Source: Sphingobacteriaceae bacterium
Lineage (GTDB): Bacteria > Bacteroidota > Bacteroidia > Sphingobacteriales > Sphingobacteriaceae
Length of the DNA stretch: 64,000 nucleotides
NCBI GenBank assembly: GCA_017745075.1
Contig: JAGIAD010000002.1
Coordinates: 310,001-374,000 of the forward strand
Reading direction: 5' to 3'
Position numbers and translations under genes: made by a program. Positions 33,744 through 42,809 of the stretch are shown here, piece after piece (the first letter of the stretch is position 1; every line of letters begins with the position of its first letter). A model generated the notes under the pieces. That model saw only the letters and a list, made by a program, of their open reading frames with translations. It was not told the DNA's origin and made no database searches.

Positions 33744-36700
33744 ATGTACAAAATTTATATTGGAATTTTATGTACGCATCGCCGCTACATACCTAAATTG
33801 CTATTAATGATGAAGTTAATTACGGTCATTTTGCTTGCCTCGTTAATGCAGGTAAGTGCAGCTTCATTTGGCCAGCTGGTTACATTAAAGGAGAAGAATG
33901 TAACATTAGAGAAGATGTTCAGGGAAATCAGGCAACAGTCTGGTTACGATGTATTGTTATCAACAAACAGAATAAAAAGCACCACAACTATTAATGCCGA
34001 TTTTACCAATGCAACCATTGAGGAAGTGATGGGGAAAATTATCTCTGGAATGGATTTGACCTATACAATAGAGGACAAAACAGTTCTCATTAAACCTAAG
34101 GAAAAATCTTTGTTCGATAAGGTTATCGATTACTTTGCAGCGGTAAAAGTAACCGGTAAGGTAAGAGATAAGAATGGCAACGAACTTCCAGGAGTAAGTG
34201 TAAAGGAAAAGGGGGCTGCGAACGGAGTTTCAACTAACTCTACTGGCGACTATACAATCAGCGTAAATGAGCGGGCTATCCTGGTTTTTAGCTTTATCGG
34301 TTATAAAACGGTTGAAATACCCCTAAACGGCAGGACAAGCATCAATGTTACGTTAGAGGAAGATGCAGCTGAGTTAAATGAAGTTGTAGTTACCGGTATG
34401 GGAACCAAAGTAGATAAAAGAACTTTTACAGGCGCTACTTCAAATGTAAAAGTATCGGATGCTGAAATTGGAGGTTTGCCTGATCCGAGCAGGATGCTTG
34501 ACGGTCGTGTTGCCGGTGTAACCGTTCAAAATACAACAGGTACATTTGGTACAGCTCCAAAAATTAGAATTCGTGGAGCAAGTTCTATTTACGGAAGTTC
34601 AAAACCTCTTTGGGTGGTAGATGGAGTAATTCTGGAAGATGTTGCTGATATCAGCTCTGATGATTTATCATCTGGAGATGCGCTAACACTAATTAGTTCA
34701 GCTGTTGGGGGCTTAAACTCAAATGATATTGAAAGTTTTCAAATCTTAAAAGATGGCGCGGCAACATCAATTTATGGTGCAAAAGGAAAAGGTGGTGTAA
34801 TTGTAATTACCACTAAAAGAGGTAGGGTAGGTGTAAATAGCTTTAATTACGTATCAGAACTTACGACACGCTCAAAGTTCTCTTATGATAACTTTAACAT
34901 CATGAATTCCCAGGAACAAATGGGTGTTTATCAAATGTTAGAGCAAAGAGGTTGGTTAAATAATTCAAGTGTATCCAATGCTTCAAATAGCGGGGTGTAT
35001 GGAAAAATGTATCAACTCATCAATTCTGGTCAATTACAAAACACTGAAGCTGCTAAAAATGCTTATTTACGGGAAGCAGAATACAGAAATACGGATTGGT
35101 TTGACTTGCTATTTAACAATAGCATTATGCAAAATCACTCCCTTAGCATGTCGTCCGGAACAGAAAAAGCGCAATACTATTCGTCTCTAAGTGCAATTTA
35201 TGACCCTGGCTGGACCAAGCAGAGCAAGGTGAAAAGATATACTGCCAATTTTAATGCCACCTATAACCTGCGTGATAATTTAAAATTAACGCTCTTATCA
35301 AATGGGTCATATAGAGATCAAAGAGCTCCGGGAACATTAGGTCAATCTACAGATGTGGTTTTTGGAACAGTAGGTCGTAATTTCGATATTAACCCATATT
35401 CCTATGCCTTAAATACATCTAGAACATTAGATGCAAATACTTTTTACACCAGAAACTATGCACCATTTAATATTTTACATGAGTTAGAGAACAATTATAT
35501 GGATGTTAATGTGGCTGATGTTAAGTTTCAGGGAGAATTGAGCTGGAAAGCACTGAAAACGTTAAACTTCAGTTTTCTTGCCTCAACAAGGTATAACCAA
35601 ACCTCACAACAACACTATATTAAGGATAGCTCGAACCAGGCGCAAGCATACCGGGCAATGGGAACTACGATCATCAGAGATAACAATCCATACCTGTATA
35701 CCGATCCTAGTATCTTATATGCCGTTCCGGTTTCAATTCTACCGTCAGGAGGTATTTACAATCGCGTAGACAATAAACTTACCAGTAACGATTTCCGTTT
35801 TATTACTCAATATAATGAAACTTTTGCCGATAAGCATAATATCGATATTGTTGGCGGATCTACTTTAAGTGAAATTTATAGAAATAATAATTTCTTTAGA
35901 GGCTGGGGATTACAATATGATTTAGGTGAAATTCCATTTACGGATTATCGTGTATTTAAAAGAGCTTCAGAAGAAAACACCAACTATTATAGCGTAGGTA
36001 ATACCAGAAGTAAAGAAGTTGCTTTCTTCGGTGAAGCAGCCTATACTTACGATCAAAAATATACCATTAAAGCAACCGGAAGGTATGAAGGAAGTAACAG
36101 ATTAGGTAGGTCTACCTCGGCCAGATGGTTACCAACCTGGAGTGTGTCCGGCTTGTGGAATGTGATGGGAGAAAAATTCTTTCAGGATTTAAAAACACCG
36201 TTTTCGAGCCTATCATTTAAAGGTTCATATGGTTTATCAGCCGATAGAGGTCCGAGTTATGTAACGAACTCGAAAGCGATCTACAGCAGTTACACCCCTT
36301 GGAGACCAACGGCTGCTGATAGGGAAACAGGTTTAGAAATCAGTACTTTAGAAAACTCTCAACTCACATTTGAGAAAAAACATGAATTAAACCTTGGTAC
36401 CAGCTTTAGCCTATTTAAAAACAGATTAGCAGTTGATGTAGACTGGTATAAAAGAAATAATTTTGATTTGATTGGTATTATCAATACGCAAGGATTGGGT
36501 GGCGAAATTACGAAGTATGGTAACGTAGCCGATCTGAAATCAAGCGGTATTGAGGTTAGTGTGGCTGGTACAATACTTAAAAAGAACGATTTCTCTTGGA
36601 CCGCGAATTTTATCTACACGCACAACCAGAATGAAGTAACTAATTCTGAAAATAATGCCCGCGTTATTGATTTGATTACGGGTACAGGTTATGGTTTACA

Positions 36701-37376
36701 AGGCTATCCGGCCCGTTCTTTATTCTCCATCCCTTTTGTTAGGTTACAAAATGATGGATTACCAATTTTCACCAACAGCGATGGCAGCGAAACTGTTACA
36801 GGAGTATATCTACAAAATAGAGATAAGGTAGACTTCCTAAAATACGAAGGAACTACTGAACCTACTCATTTAGGAAGTTTAGGAAACATCTTCGGCTATA
36901 AAGCATTTAAGCTAAATGTTTTTGTTACTTACTCTTTTGGTAATGTAGTGCGCTTAAATCCGGCTTTCAAAACGGGTTATACCGATCTTGATGCCAGTAC
37001 CAGAGAATTTTACGATGCATGGACTGTTCCTGGTGATGAGTTAAGAACAAATATTCCTGTTATATTGGATACCAGATATATTAGAAATAACAGTAATTAT
37101 AGTATTGCTTACAACTCTTATAATTATTCATCAGCAAATATTGCAAAAGGAGATTTCGTTCGTTTAAAAGATATTTCGCTTTCTTACGATTTCAACAAGA
37201 AATTATTGTCGAGAATTGGTCTTAACGCGGCTTCGTTACGCTTAAATGCTACCAATTTATGGTTAATCTACGCAGATAAAAATCTGAATGGCCAGGATCC
37301 TGAATTTGTAAATGCAGGTGGTGTAGCATTGCCATTAGCCAAACAATATACTTTAACCTTAAGAGTTGGATTTTAA
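33744..37376 (+). CDS. SusC/RagA-type TonB-dependent outer-membrane receptor with STN domain
   Basis: 1210 residues. The long N-terminus MYKIYIGILCTHRRYIP before the hydrophobic signal core is common in this receptor class, so the start at 33744 is kept. Domains in order: signal (to SFGQ, about 44), STN signalling domain (about 50-115), carboxypeptidase-regulatory-like domain (VTGKVRDKNGNELPGVSV, about 135-215), plug with LNEVVVTGMG and the SusC signature around RIRGASSIYGSSKPLWVVDG, then a 22-strand-type barrel ending LTLRVGF. The STN domain couples it to the FecR/ECF pair upstream. It transports the ligand delivered by the SusD partner. Confidence 0.95.
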   Translation: MYKIYIGILCTHRRYIPKLLLMMKLITVILLASLMQVSAASFGQLVTLKEKNVTLEKMFREIRQQSGYDVLLSTNRIKSTTTINADFTNATIEEVMGKIISGMDLTYTIEDKTVLIKPKEKSLFDKVIDYFAAVKVTGKVRDKNGNELPGVSVKEKGAANGVSTNSTGDYTISVNERAILVFSFIGYKTVEIPLNGRTSINVTLEEDAAELNEVVVTGMGTKVDKRTFTGATSNVKVSDAEIGGLPDPSRMLDGRVAGVTVQNTTGTFGTAPKIRIRGASSIYGSSKPLWVVDGVILEDVADISSDDLSSGDALTLISSAVGGLNSNDIESFQILKDGAATSIYGAKGKGGVIVITTKRGRVGVNSFNYVSELTTRSKFSYDNFNIMNSQEQMGVYQMLEQRGWLNNSSVSNASNSGVYGKMYQLINSGQLQNTEAAKNAYLREAEYRNTDWFDLLFNNSIMQNHSLSMSSGTEKAQYYSSLSAIYDPGWTKQSKVKRYTANFNATYNLRDNLKLTLLSNGSYRDQRAPGTLGQSTDVVFGTVGRNFDINPYSYALNTSRTLDANTFYTRNYAPFNILHELENNYMDVNVADVKFQGELSWKALKTLNFSFLASTRYNQTSQQHYIKDSSNQAQAYRAMGTTIIRDNNPYLYTDPSILYAVPVSILPSGGIYNRVDNKLTSNDFRFITQYNETFADKHNIDIVGGSTLSEIYRNNNFFRGWGLQYDLGEIPFTDYRVFKRASEENTNYYSVGNTRSKEVAFFGEAAYTYDQKYTIKATGRYEGSNRLGRSTSARWLPTWSVSGLWNVMGEKFFQDLKTPFSSLSFKGSYGLSADRGPSYVTNSKAIYSSYTPWRPTAADRETGLEISTLENSQLTFEKKHELNLGTSFSLFKNRLAVDVDWYKRNNFDLIGIINTQGLGGEITKYGNVADLKSSGIEVSVAGTILKKNDFSWTANFIYTHNQNEVTNSENNARVIDLITGTGYGLQGYPARSLFSIPFVRLQNDGLPIFTNSDGSETVTGVYLQNRDKVDFLKYEGTTEPTHLGSLGNIFGYKAFKLNVFVTYSFGNVVRLNPAFKTGYTDLDASTREFYDAWTVPGDELRTNIPVILDTRYIRNNSNYSIAYNSYNYSSANIAKGDFVRLKDISLSYDFNKKLLSRIGLNAASLRLNATNLWLIYADKNLNGQDPEFVNAGGVALPLAKQYTLTLRVGF

Positions 37377-37378
37377 CA

Positions 37379-38974
37379 ATGAAACTTACAATGAAAAATA
37401 AATATTTATTTCTCGCATTTAGTGCAATTATTATTTCCGGTTTTTCTTCTTGTAAGAAATATCTGGATGAATTGCCAGATAACAGGGCAGAGCTTAATAA
37501 TACCGAAAAAATAGCTAAAATGCTGGTATCAGCCTACCCTGCAAACTCCTATGTGTTGGTGTCTGAGTTATCTTCAGATAATGTTGATGATTATGGTGAT
37601 TCAAACCCATACTATGATAGGTTTTCTACACAGGCATTTAATTGGCAAGATATCACTGAAACCAATAACGATGGTATTGATAGGGTTTGGAGCGGTTGCT
37701 ACAGTGCAATAGCGAGTGCTAATGCTGCCCTTAATGCTATTAGTGAGCAAGGTAACCCGGCAAATTTATCGCCACAAAGAGGTGAAGCCTTAGTGGCCAG
37801 GGCGTATGGCCATTTTATATTGGTAAATATGTTTGCACAACACTATTCCCCTTCAAAATCGGCAACAGATTTAGGCATAACATATATGACTAAGCCTGAA
37901 TCTACACTTGATCCTAAATATCAACGCAATACTGTAGCAGAAGTTTACGACCTCATGATTAAAGATTTGGAAGAGGGTATTCCGTTGATAAATGATGCTG
38001 CTTATTCAAACTCCAACGTTGCTAAATATCACTTTAACAAATCGGCAGCAAATGCTTTTGCAGCAAGGTTATTTCTTTACAAAGGCGATTGGGCTAAAGC
38101 GATAAGCTATGCCACAGCTTCATTTAATAATTCGCCTTCTACCTATTTAAGGGATTATGCGTACATCGCCACTTTTAGTGCCAACTTTGCCAATACAACA
38201 AGAGAATACAACTCAAGTAGTATAAAAGCAAATTTTCTGATCAGTACACCCGTGTCATCCGCTGCAGCAAATTTTGGTAATTATTATACGGGTAGCAGGT
38301 ATTCTCATGGTGCTTACATTGCAAATAATGAATCAATTTTAATAAGAAATACCCCTCATGGAACTTATTCTGGTGCTCCTGGTTACCGTGTTCGGAGCTA
38401 CACCTATTCAGGTGCAAATTTAGATAAAGTATTACTACCTCATGTTTCTTATCAATTTGAGTATACCGATCCGGTTGCAGGTATTGGCTATACACATAGT
38501 GTTTTTACGCCGTTTACCTTAGAAGAAGCTTTACTTACCCGTGCTGAAGCTTATATTCAATTGAAAAATTATACTGCAGCCTTAGCTGATATTAATCTTT
38601 TCGTAGGTAATACTTTTACTTCATCTTTAGCTGTAACACAGGCCAGGGTTGATGCATGGGCTACATCATTTGCCTATTCAACTCCTACAGCTTCAACACC
38701 AAGAAAAAAGTTCAATGCAGAATTTAATATTGAAGCAGGTACACAAGAAAATATGCTTCAGGCAGTATTGTATTATAGAAGAATAGAAACCTTACTTACT
38801 GGTTTACGCTGGTTTGATGTTAAACGTTATGGTATAGAGGTTACAAGACGTACAATTGTTGCCGGTGCACCAGGCCCAGTTAGCAGCAATACATTAGTAG
38901 TAAGAGATAATAGAAGAGCAATACAATTGCCACAAGATGTAATCACTTCTGGTTTAACCCCTAATCCAAGATAG
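37379..38974 (+). CDS. SusD/RagB family nutrient-binding lipoprotein
   Basis: A 531-residue surface lipoprotein (lipobox FSSC followed by KKYLDELPDN, a classic SusD mature start). TPR-like helices hold the binding platform (RGEALVARAYGHFILVNMFAQHY near residue 140; FNKSAANAFAARLFLYKGDWAKA near 222). The C-terminal RagB region has RRIETLLTGLRWFDVKRYG and the terminal NPR. It forms the lid of the SusC transporter; the ligand cannot be inferred from the sequence. It starts 2 nt after susC; ATG 37391 is an alternative. Confidence 0.94.
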   Translation: MKLTMKNKYLFLAFSAIIISGFSSCKKYLDELPDNRAELNNTEKIAKMLVSAYPANSYVLVSELSSDNVDDYGDSNPYYDRFSTQAFNWQDITETNNDGIDRVWSGCYSAIASANAALNAISEQGNPANLSPQRGEALVARAYGHFILVNMFAQHYSPSKSATDLGITYMTKPESTLDPKYQRNTVAEVYDLMIKDLEEGIPLINDAAYSNSNVAKYHFNKSAANAFAARLFLYKGDWAKAISYATASFNNSPSTYLRDYAYIATFSANFANTTREYNSSSIKANFLISTPVSSAAANFGNYYTGSRYSHGAYIANNESILIRNTPHGTYSGAPGYRVRSYTYSGANLDKVLLPHVSYQFEYTDPVAGIGYTHSVFTPFTLEEALLTRAEAYIQLKNYTAALADINLFVGNTFTSSLAVTQARVDAWATSFAYSTPTASTPRKKFNAEFNIEAGTQENMLQAVLYYRRIETLLTGLRWFDVKRYGIEVTRRTIVAGAPGPVSSNTLVVRDNRRAIQLPQDVITSGLTPNPR

Positions 38975-38976
38975 AC

Positions 38977-39870
38977 ATGAAATTTAATAAAATTTATTTA
39001 TTTCTTTTGGCAGGAACATTAGTATTAAACGGCTGCAAAAAGGAAAAGTTGGATCCAAATAGTGTTTTTGTTGATTCGAAAATCGAAAAAAATGCATTAG
39101 ATAATTATATCTACAATAATTTAGTATTGGATTATAATATTGATGTTCTATATAAATATGTAGATAAAGAATCTGACCAGAACTATAATCTGGTTCCTGC
39201 AAATTATGACAGCTCGATAAGAATGACCAAGTTGTTAAAATACCTGGGCTTTGAACCATATGATGATATAACAGGAGGAAAATCTTTTATCAAAGGTTAT
39301 TTTCCAAAACTGATTAACTACATCGGTGAAGCAGCTTACAGAAATAATGGTACTAAAATATTAGGTACGGCAGAAGGTGCCAGAAAGATTACACTTTATG
39401 AGGTGAACAGATTGAATGCTACCAGCGGGGTTAACGCAAACTTTTTAACCGACAGTTATTTTCATACCATTCATCATGAGTTTCAACATATCTTAAACCA
39501 AACTACCGATTTTCCAAGTAGTTTTAGAACAATTTCTGGAACTTCTTATGTAGATGATCTTTGGGTTTCTGCCTGGGCTAATGATGGTGCAGCAATCGCA
39601 GCCGGCTTTATTTCGCCGTATGCAAGTAGTTCGGATAAAGAAGACTTTGCAGAACTGTATTCTTTTTACGTAACCTTGTCGGCCGCCCAGTGGGATGCCA
39701 GGTTAAACGCCACCGGAAGTACCGCCGCAGGTAGAACAATTATCAACAATAAGTTGATATTGGTGAAAAATTACATGCTAACGGTGTGGAATATTGATAT
39801 GGATGTATTAAGGGCAAATATCCAGGCTCGTATAGCCAATCTGCCTAATTTTAATCAAACTTCATTATAA
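38977..39870 (+). CDS. zinc metallopeptidase lipoprotein (Peptidase_Mx1-like)
   Basis: A 297-residue protein with lipobox LNGC. The zinc motif HEFQH (His167, Glu168, His171) lies in FHTIHHEFQHILNQ, and a likely third ligand Glu is in KEDFAELYSFYV. This matches the substrate-importer-associated zinc-metallopeptidase group commonly linked to SusCD loci. It follows susD by 2 nt. Its presence points to a peptide or protein-derived cargo for the transporter, which is inference from context. Confidence 0.85.
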   Translation: MKFNKIYLFLLAGTLVLNGCKKEKLDPNSVFVDSKIEKNALDNYIYNNLVLDYNIDVLYKYVDKESDQNYNLVPANYDSSIRMTKLLKYLGFEPYDDITGGKSFIKGYFPKLINYIGEAAYRNNGTKILGTAEGARKITLYEVNRLNATSGVNANFLTDSYFHTIHHEFQHILNQTTDFPSSFRTISGTSYVDDLWVSAWANDGAAIAAGFISPYASSSDKEDFAELYSFYVTLSAAQWDARLNATGSTAAGRTIINNKLILVKNYMLTVWNIDMDVLRANIQARIANLPNFNQTSL

Positions 39871-39880
39871 TCTATATATT

Positions 39881-40690
39881 ATGAAAAGAAATTATTATCT
39901 GTTAACGATCATCTGTTTTCTGTTTTTAGCTGCATGCGACAAGAAAAAAGACAGGGTTTTTGACGAAAGTCCAACGGTGCGATTAAACGCGGCGGTGGCT
40001 AATGCGCAAAATATTTTAAGAAGTAAACCCAACGGTTGGATTTTTCAATATTTCCCAGGTGCTAATGCGCCATACGGAGGAGTTAATTTATTTGTGAATT
40101 TTACTTCTTCTACCGATGTAAATATACAGGCCGATTATACAACCGGGAATATTACCAGCTCATATAAAGTATATCCTGGTGCAGGCCCAGTATTAACTTT
40201 TGACACCTATAACTCTGTTTTGGATTACTTTGCATTGCCTGGTGTACTCAGCAACTGGGGGCCCTCTGATACCGGGTTAGGAGGAGATATAGAGTTTCTG
40301 GTAGTAAAAGCCAATGCCGATTCAGTTATCTTAAAAGGTAGAAAAAGAAACACAACCTTAGTTATGGTACCAGTACCAGGAGATGCAGCAAGCGTACCTG
40401 CTTTAATTGCTAATTACAGAACTTCTTTTAACCGCTTTTATAATGCAAATTCTTTCCGTTTTGTAACAGCGACTAAAACTACTGCTTTATCGTGGGGAAC
40501 GTATAACGGTTTAATGGCAGGAAGCATTAACTATTCATTTAGGCCAACAGATACAGGCGTTGATGGTTTCCAGCAATATACCGTTGATGGCATAACATTT
40601 AAACAGTTAACCTTTAAGGCGGCAACAGCTACTTACACAAAGGGCTATTATGCCAATGCTGATGAAAGCTTGAAATTGGTCATTTTGTAA
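39881..40690 (+). CDS. DUF4302 family lipoprotein
   Basis: A 269-residue protein with lipobox LAAC followed by DKKKDRVFDESPTVRLN, then SKPNGWIFQYFPG and GGVNLFVNFTS, the pattern of DUF4302 lipoproteins that accompany SusCD-peptidase loci. The function is unknown; it is probably a surface accessory protein of the uptake system. It begins 10 nt after the peptidase stop, and a strong terminator ends the unit. Confidence 0.8.
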   Translation: MKRNYYLLTIICFLFLAACDKKKDRVFDESPTVRLNAAVANAQNILRSKPNGWIFQYFPGANAPYGGVNLFVNFTSSTDVNIQADYTTGNITSSYKVYPGAGPVLTFDTYNSVLDYFALPGVLSNWGPSDTGLGGDIEFLVVKANADSVILKGRKRNTTLVMVPVPGDAASVPALIANYRTSFNRFYNANSFRFVTATKTTALSWGTYNGLMAGSINYSFRPTDTGVDGFQQYTVDGITFKQLTFKAATATYTKGYYANADESLKLVIL

Positions 40691-40710
40691 TAAATTAACA
40701 TCTCTAACGA

Positions 40711-40740
40711 AGCCCCCGAGATATTCGGGGGCTTATTTTT
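40711..40740 (+). terminator. terminator of the sus operon
   Basis: AGCCCCCGA (40711-40719) pairs with TCGGGGGCT (40725-40733), a perfect 9-bp GC-rich stem with a 5-nt loop and the T-rich tail TATTTTTA. Confidence 0.9.
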
Positions 40741-40742
40741 AT

Positions 40743-41084
40743 ATGTCCTCTATGCTTTATAAACAAATGTTGGGTTACCTGGTTTTTATTGTAAACCACC
40801 TCTTCTATATGTTGCTTAATCAAAAAGTATATTCTTTACAGTTTAAGCTAATCAGTATTATCTTGGGCCTTATTGTTTTGGTTATAGGCCTGATCGATTA
40901 TTCTTTCAATTATAAAAAAGCAAGAAAGTTTTATATCCCACCAAGCTTGTTAATCACTTTAAACCTATTCATGTGGATTTTATCGGGTTCATATATTTTT
41001 AGTATTATCAATATAATTTTATTAACTGCTTTTATATGGTGGGAGAAACGATTCAGTAAAGAACCGAAACACTTAAATAATTAA
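40743..41084 (+). CDS. small hypothetical membrane protein
   Basis: 113 residues with three to four hydrophobic segments (about 9-25, 34-52, 65-95) and basic ends. I do not recognise a family. It starts directly behind the T-tract of the preceding terminator, and ATG 40752 is an alternative start. It is closed by its own terminator, which supports a real, separately read gene, but coding evidence is otherwise modest. Confidence 0.5.
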   Translation: MSSMLYKQMLGYLVFIVNHLFYMLLNQKVYSLQFKLISIILGLIVLVIGLIDYSFNYKKARKFYIPPSLLITLNLFMWILSGSYIFSIINIILLTAFIWWEKRFSKEPKHLNN

Positions 41085-41096
41085 ATCTCTAAATTT

Positions 41097-41123
41097 AAAA
41101 CCGCCCGATAAGGCGGTTTTTTT
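41097..41123 (+). terminator. terminator
   Basis: AAAACCGCC (41097-41105) pairs with GGCGGTTTT (41112-41120), with a 6-nt loop and further Ts, 12 nt after the small membrane protein gene. Confidence 0.85.
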
Positions 41124-41160
41124 ATGACATAATTTTTAAACCCCTCCGGTCGTTTATTCA

Positions 41161-41168
41161 TATATTTG
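41161..41168 (+). promoter_or_regulatory. -7 box TATATTTG
   Basis: An exact TAnnTTTG element ending 6 nt before the ATG at 41175, so the transcript would be nearly leaderless. Confidence 0.5.
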
Positions 41169-41174
41169 TAGATC

Positions 41175-41447
41175 ATGAAGAAAAAAGTATTTTTTATCCT
41201 GCTGGTACTCGTATTTACTTTTGCGCTGGCCCCAAATGTTATTGCACAATGTGCCATGTGCAGCATTAATGCCGAACAGGGTGTTAAAAATGGCAATACA
41301 CAAACCGCAGGTTTAAATACGGGTGTTCTTTATCTTTTATCTGTCCCTTATTTAATGGCCATTATTGTTGGCGTGGTGTGGTATAAAAAATACCGTAAAA
41401 AAAATATCCACCTCAATATGCGTAAAGAACCTATTAATCTAAATTAA
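41175..41447 (+). CDS. small exported membrane protein with CAMC motif
   Basis: 90 residues: a signal peptide (cleaved near VIAQ, residue 25), directly followed by CAMCSINAEQGVKNGN, then one membrane helix (about 50-68) and a basic cytoplasmic tail. The CxxC at the mature N-terminus could bind metal or be redox-active. It is a conserved-looking Bacteroidota small protein without known function. DUF983 follows after 4 nt, so the pair is one unit. Confidence 0.7.
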   Translation: MKKKVFFILLVLVFTFALAPNVIAQCAMCSINAEQGVKNGNTQTAGLNTGVLYLLSVPYLMAIIVGVVWYKKYRKKNIHLNMRKEPINLN

Positions 41448-41451
41448 AGGT

Positions 41452-41847
41452 ATGCGGCGGCAAACTTCAAAGCTTTATGCCATTGTGCATTGCAAATGCC
41501 CGCATTGCCGTAGGGGCGATATCTTTACAGGCAGTATGTACGGCTGGAATATTCAGCATACCAAAGAAATCTGTGGACATTGTGCGCAGCGCATTGAAAT
41601 AGAACCTGGTTATTTTTATGCAGCCATGTACGTAAGTTATGCCATGAATGTGATAGAAATGCTCCTGGCCAGTTTGATTACCTATTTAATTTTCGGACCA
41701 CTTACCGATGCTACTTTCTGGCATTACCTCATCGTAATTTTTACAGGCTGTTTTGTCCTGTATCCCTTTAATTACCGATATTCGAGGATAATATTGCTTC
41801 ATGTTTTATCGCCGAATATCAAATACAAGCCTTATTACGATAAGTAG
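41452..41847 (+). CDS. DUF983 family zinc-ribbon membrane protein
   Basis: 131 residues: an N-terminal zinc-ribbon-like pair (Cys16/Cys19 in CPHCRRG with Cys41/Cys44 in CGHC), then two membrane helices (about 58-78 and 85-105). DUF983 proteins often neighbour cytochrome oxidase genes in proteobacteria; here it is 10 kb from the cox locus with the CAMC protein. The function is unknown. Confidence 0.85.
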   Translation: MRRQTSKLYAIVHCKCPHCRRGDIFTGSMYGWNIQHTKEICGHCAQRIEIEPGYFYAAMYVSYAMNVIEMLLASLITYLIFGPLTDATFWHYLIVIFTGCFVLYPFNYRYSRIILLHVLSPNIKYKPYYDK

Positions 41848-42021
41848 GCAGTTGGTTTAGGGGGGAGCGATAAGCATTTGGTGAAGATTAAACAATGCGC
41901 AAGTCTAGGCTATTAAACCAATGGCCAGTGAACTAATGACCAATGAATCAACTGATTGTTTACAATTGGCAATTTGCAATTACCAATAACAAATGACCGG
42001 CGAACGAATGAACCACAAGAT

Positions 42022-42684
42022 ATGCTTAAAAAAGAAACCTTAAAATTTATAAAAGATGTGGCGGAGAATAACAACCGTGAATGGTTTGCCGCTAACAAAG
42101 ATGTATATGAAGAAGCAAAAGCCGATGTATTGGCATTGGTGACCAAGCTAATTCCTGAACTGGCCAAGGTAGATCCATTGCTTTCGGCAGAAGCTGATCC
42201 GAAAAAAAGCCTGTTGCGCATTTACCGCGATATACGTTTCAGTAAGAATAAAGATCCTTATAAAAATAACTTTGGTATCTGGTTTTCGGCAAAAAGCAAA
42301 GGAGGAAACGAGCCGGGTTATTACCTGCACATCCAACCAGGGAAAAGTTTTATTGCCGGCGGATACTGGATGCCGGAAGCACCACATTTAAAGCTTATCA
42401 GGCAGGAAATTGATTATAATATAGGCGATTTTAAAGAAATTATCAACGGGAAGGATTTTAAGAAAAACTTTAAACTAGGCTTTGATAATTCGCTTAAAAA
42501 CGCCCCGAAAGGCTATGATCCTGAAGATCCGAACATCGAATTTTTAAAGCTGAAAAGCTTCGAAGCCATCACAAAAATAGACGATGAAGAATTTTTTAAA
42601 CCGAACCTCGTTAATAAGTTGATAAGTTCTTTTAAAACAGTTCAGCCTTTAGTTGCATTTTTACGAAATGCGATTGAGCAGTAA
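42022..42684 (+). CDS. DUF2461 family protein
   Basis: 220 residues from ATG 42022; the earlier in-frame start at 41956 is TTG and lies in low-complexity CAATGA-type repeat. It has DUF2461/TIGR02453 features: FIKDVAENNNREWFAANKDVYEEAK at the start, LLRIYRDIRFSKNKDPYKNNFGIWF, GYYLHIQPGKSFIAGGYWMP and LKGYDPEDPN-like spacing towards the end. It is cytoplasmic with no known function. It is bordered on both sides by AT-rich, degenerate repeats and looks monocistronic. Confidence 0.85.
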   Translation: MLKKETLKFIKDVAENNNREWFAANKDVYEEAKADVLALVTKLIPELAKVDPLLSAEADPKKSLLRIYRDIRFSKNKDPYKNNFGIWFSAKSKGGNEPGYYLHIQPGKSFIAGGYWMPEAPHLKLIRQEIDYNIGDFKEIINGKDFKKNFKLGFDNSLKNAPKGYDPEDPNIEFLKLKSFEAITKIDDEEFFKPNLVNKLISSFKTVQPLVAFLRNAIEQ

Positions 42685-42809
42685 TTAAATAATAATCAAT
42701 GACCAAATAGCAATAACCAGGCAGCAATAATCAATAACAATTTTCAAAGAGAATAACCTCTCGATACTTGCTACTTAACACTTGCTACTAAACTCTTGAA
42801 ACTTTAAAC

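Noticed and set aside
41956..42021. TTG start of the DUF2461 ORF
   Set aside because: The added residues come from simple-repeat sequence; ATG 42022 fits the family start.
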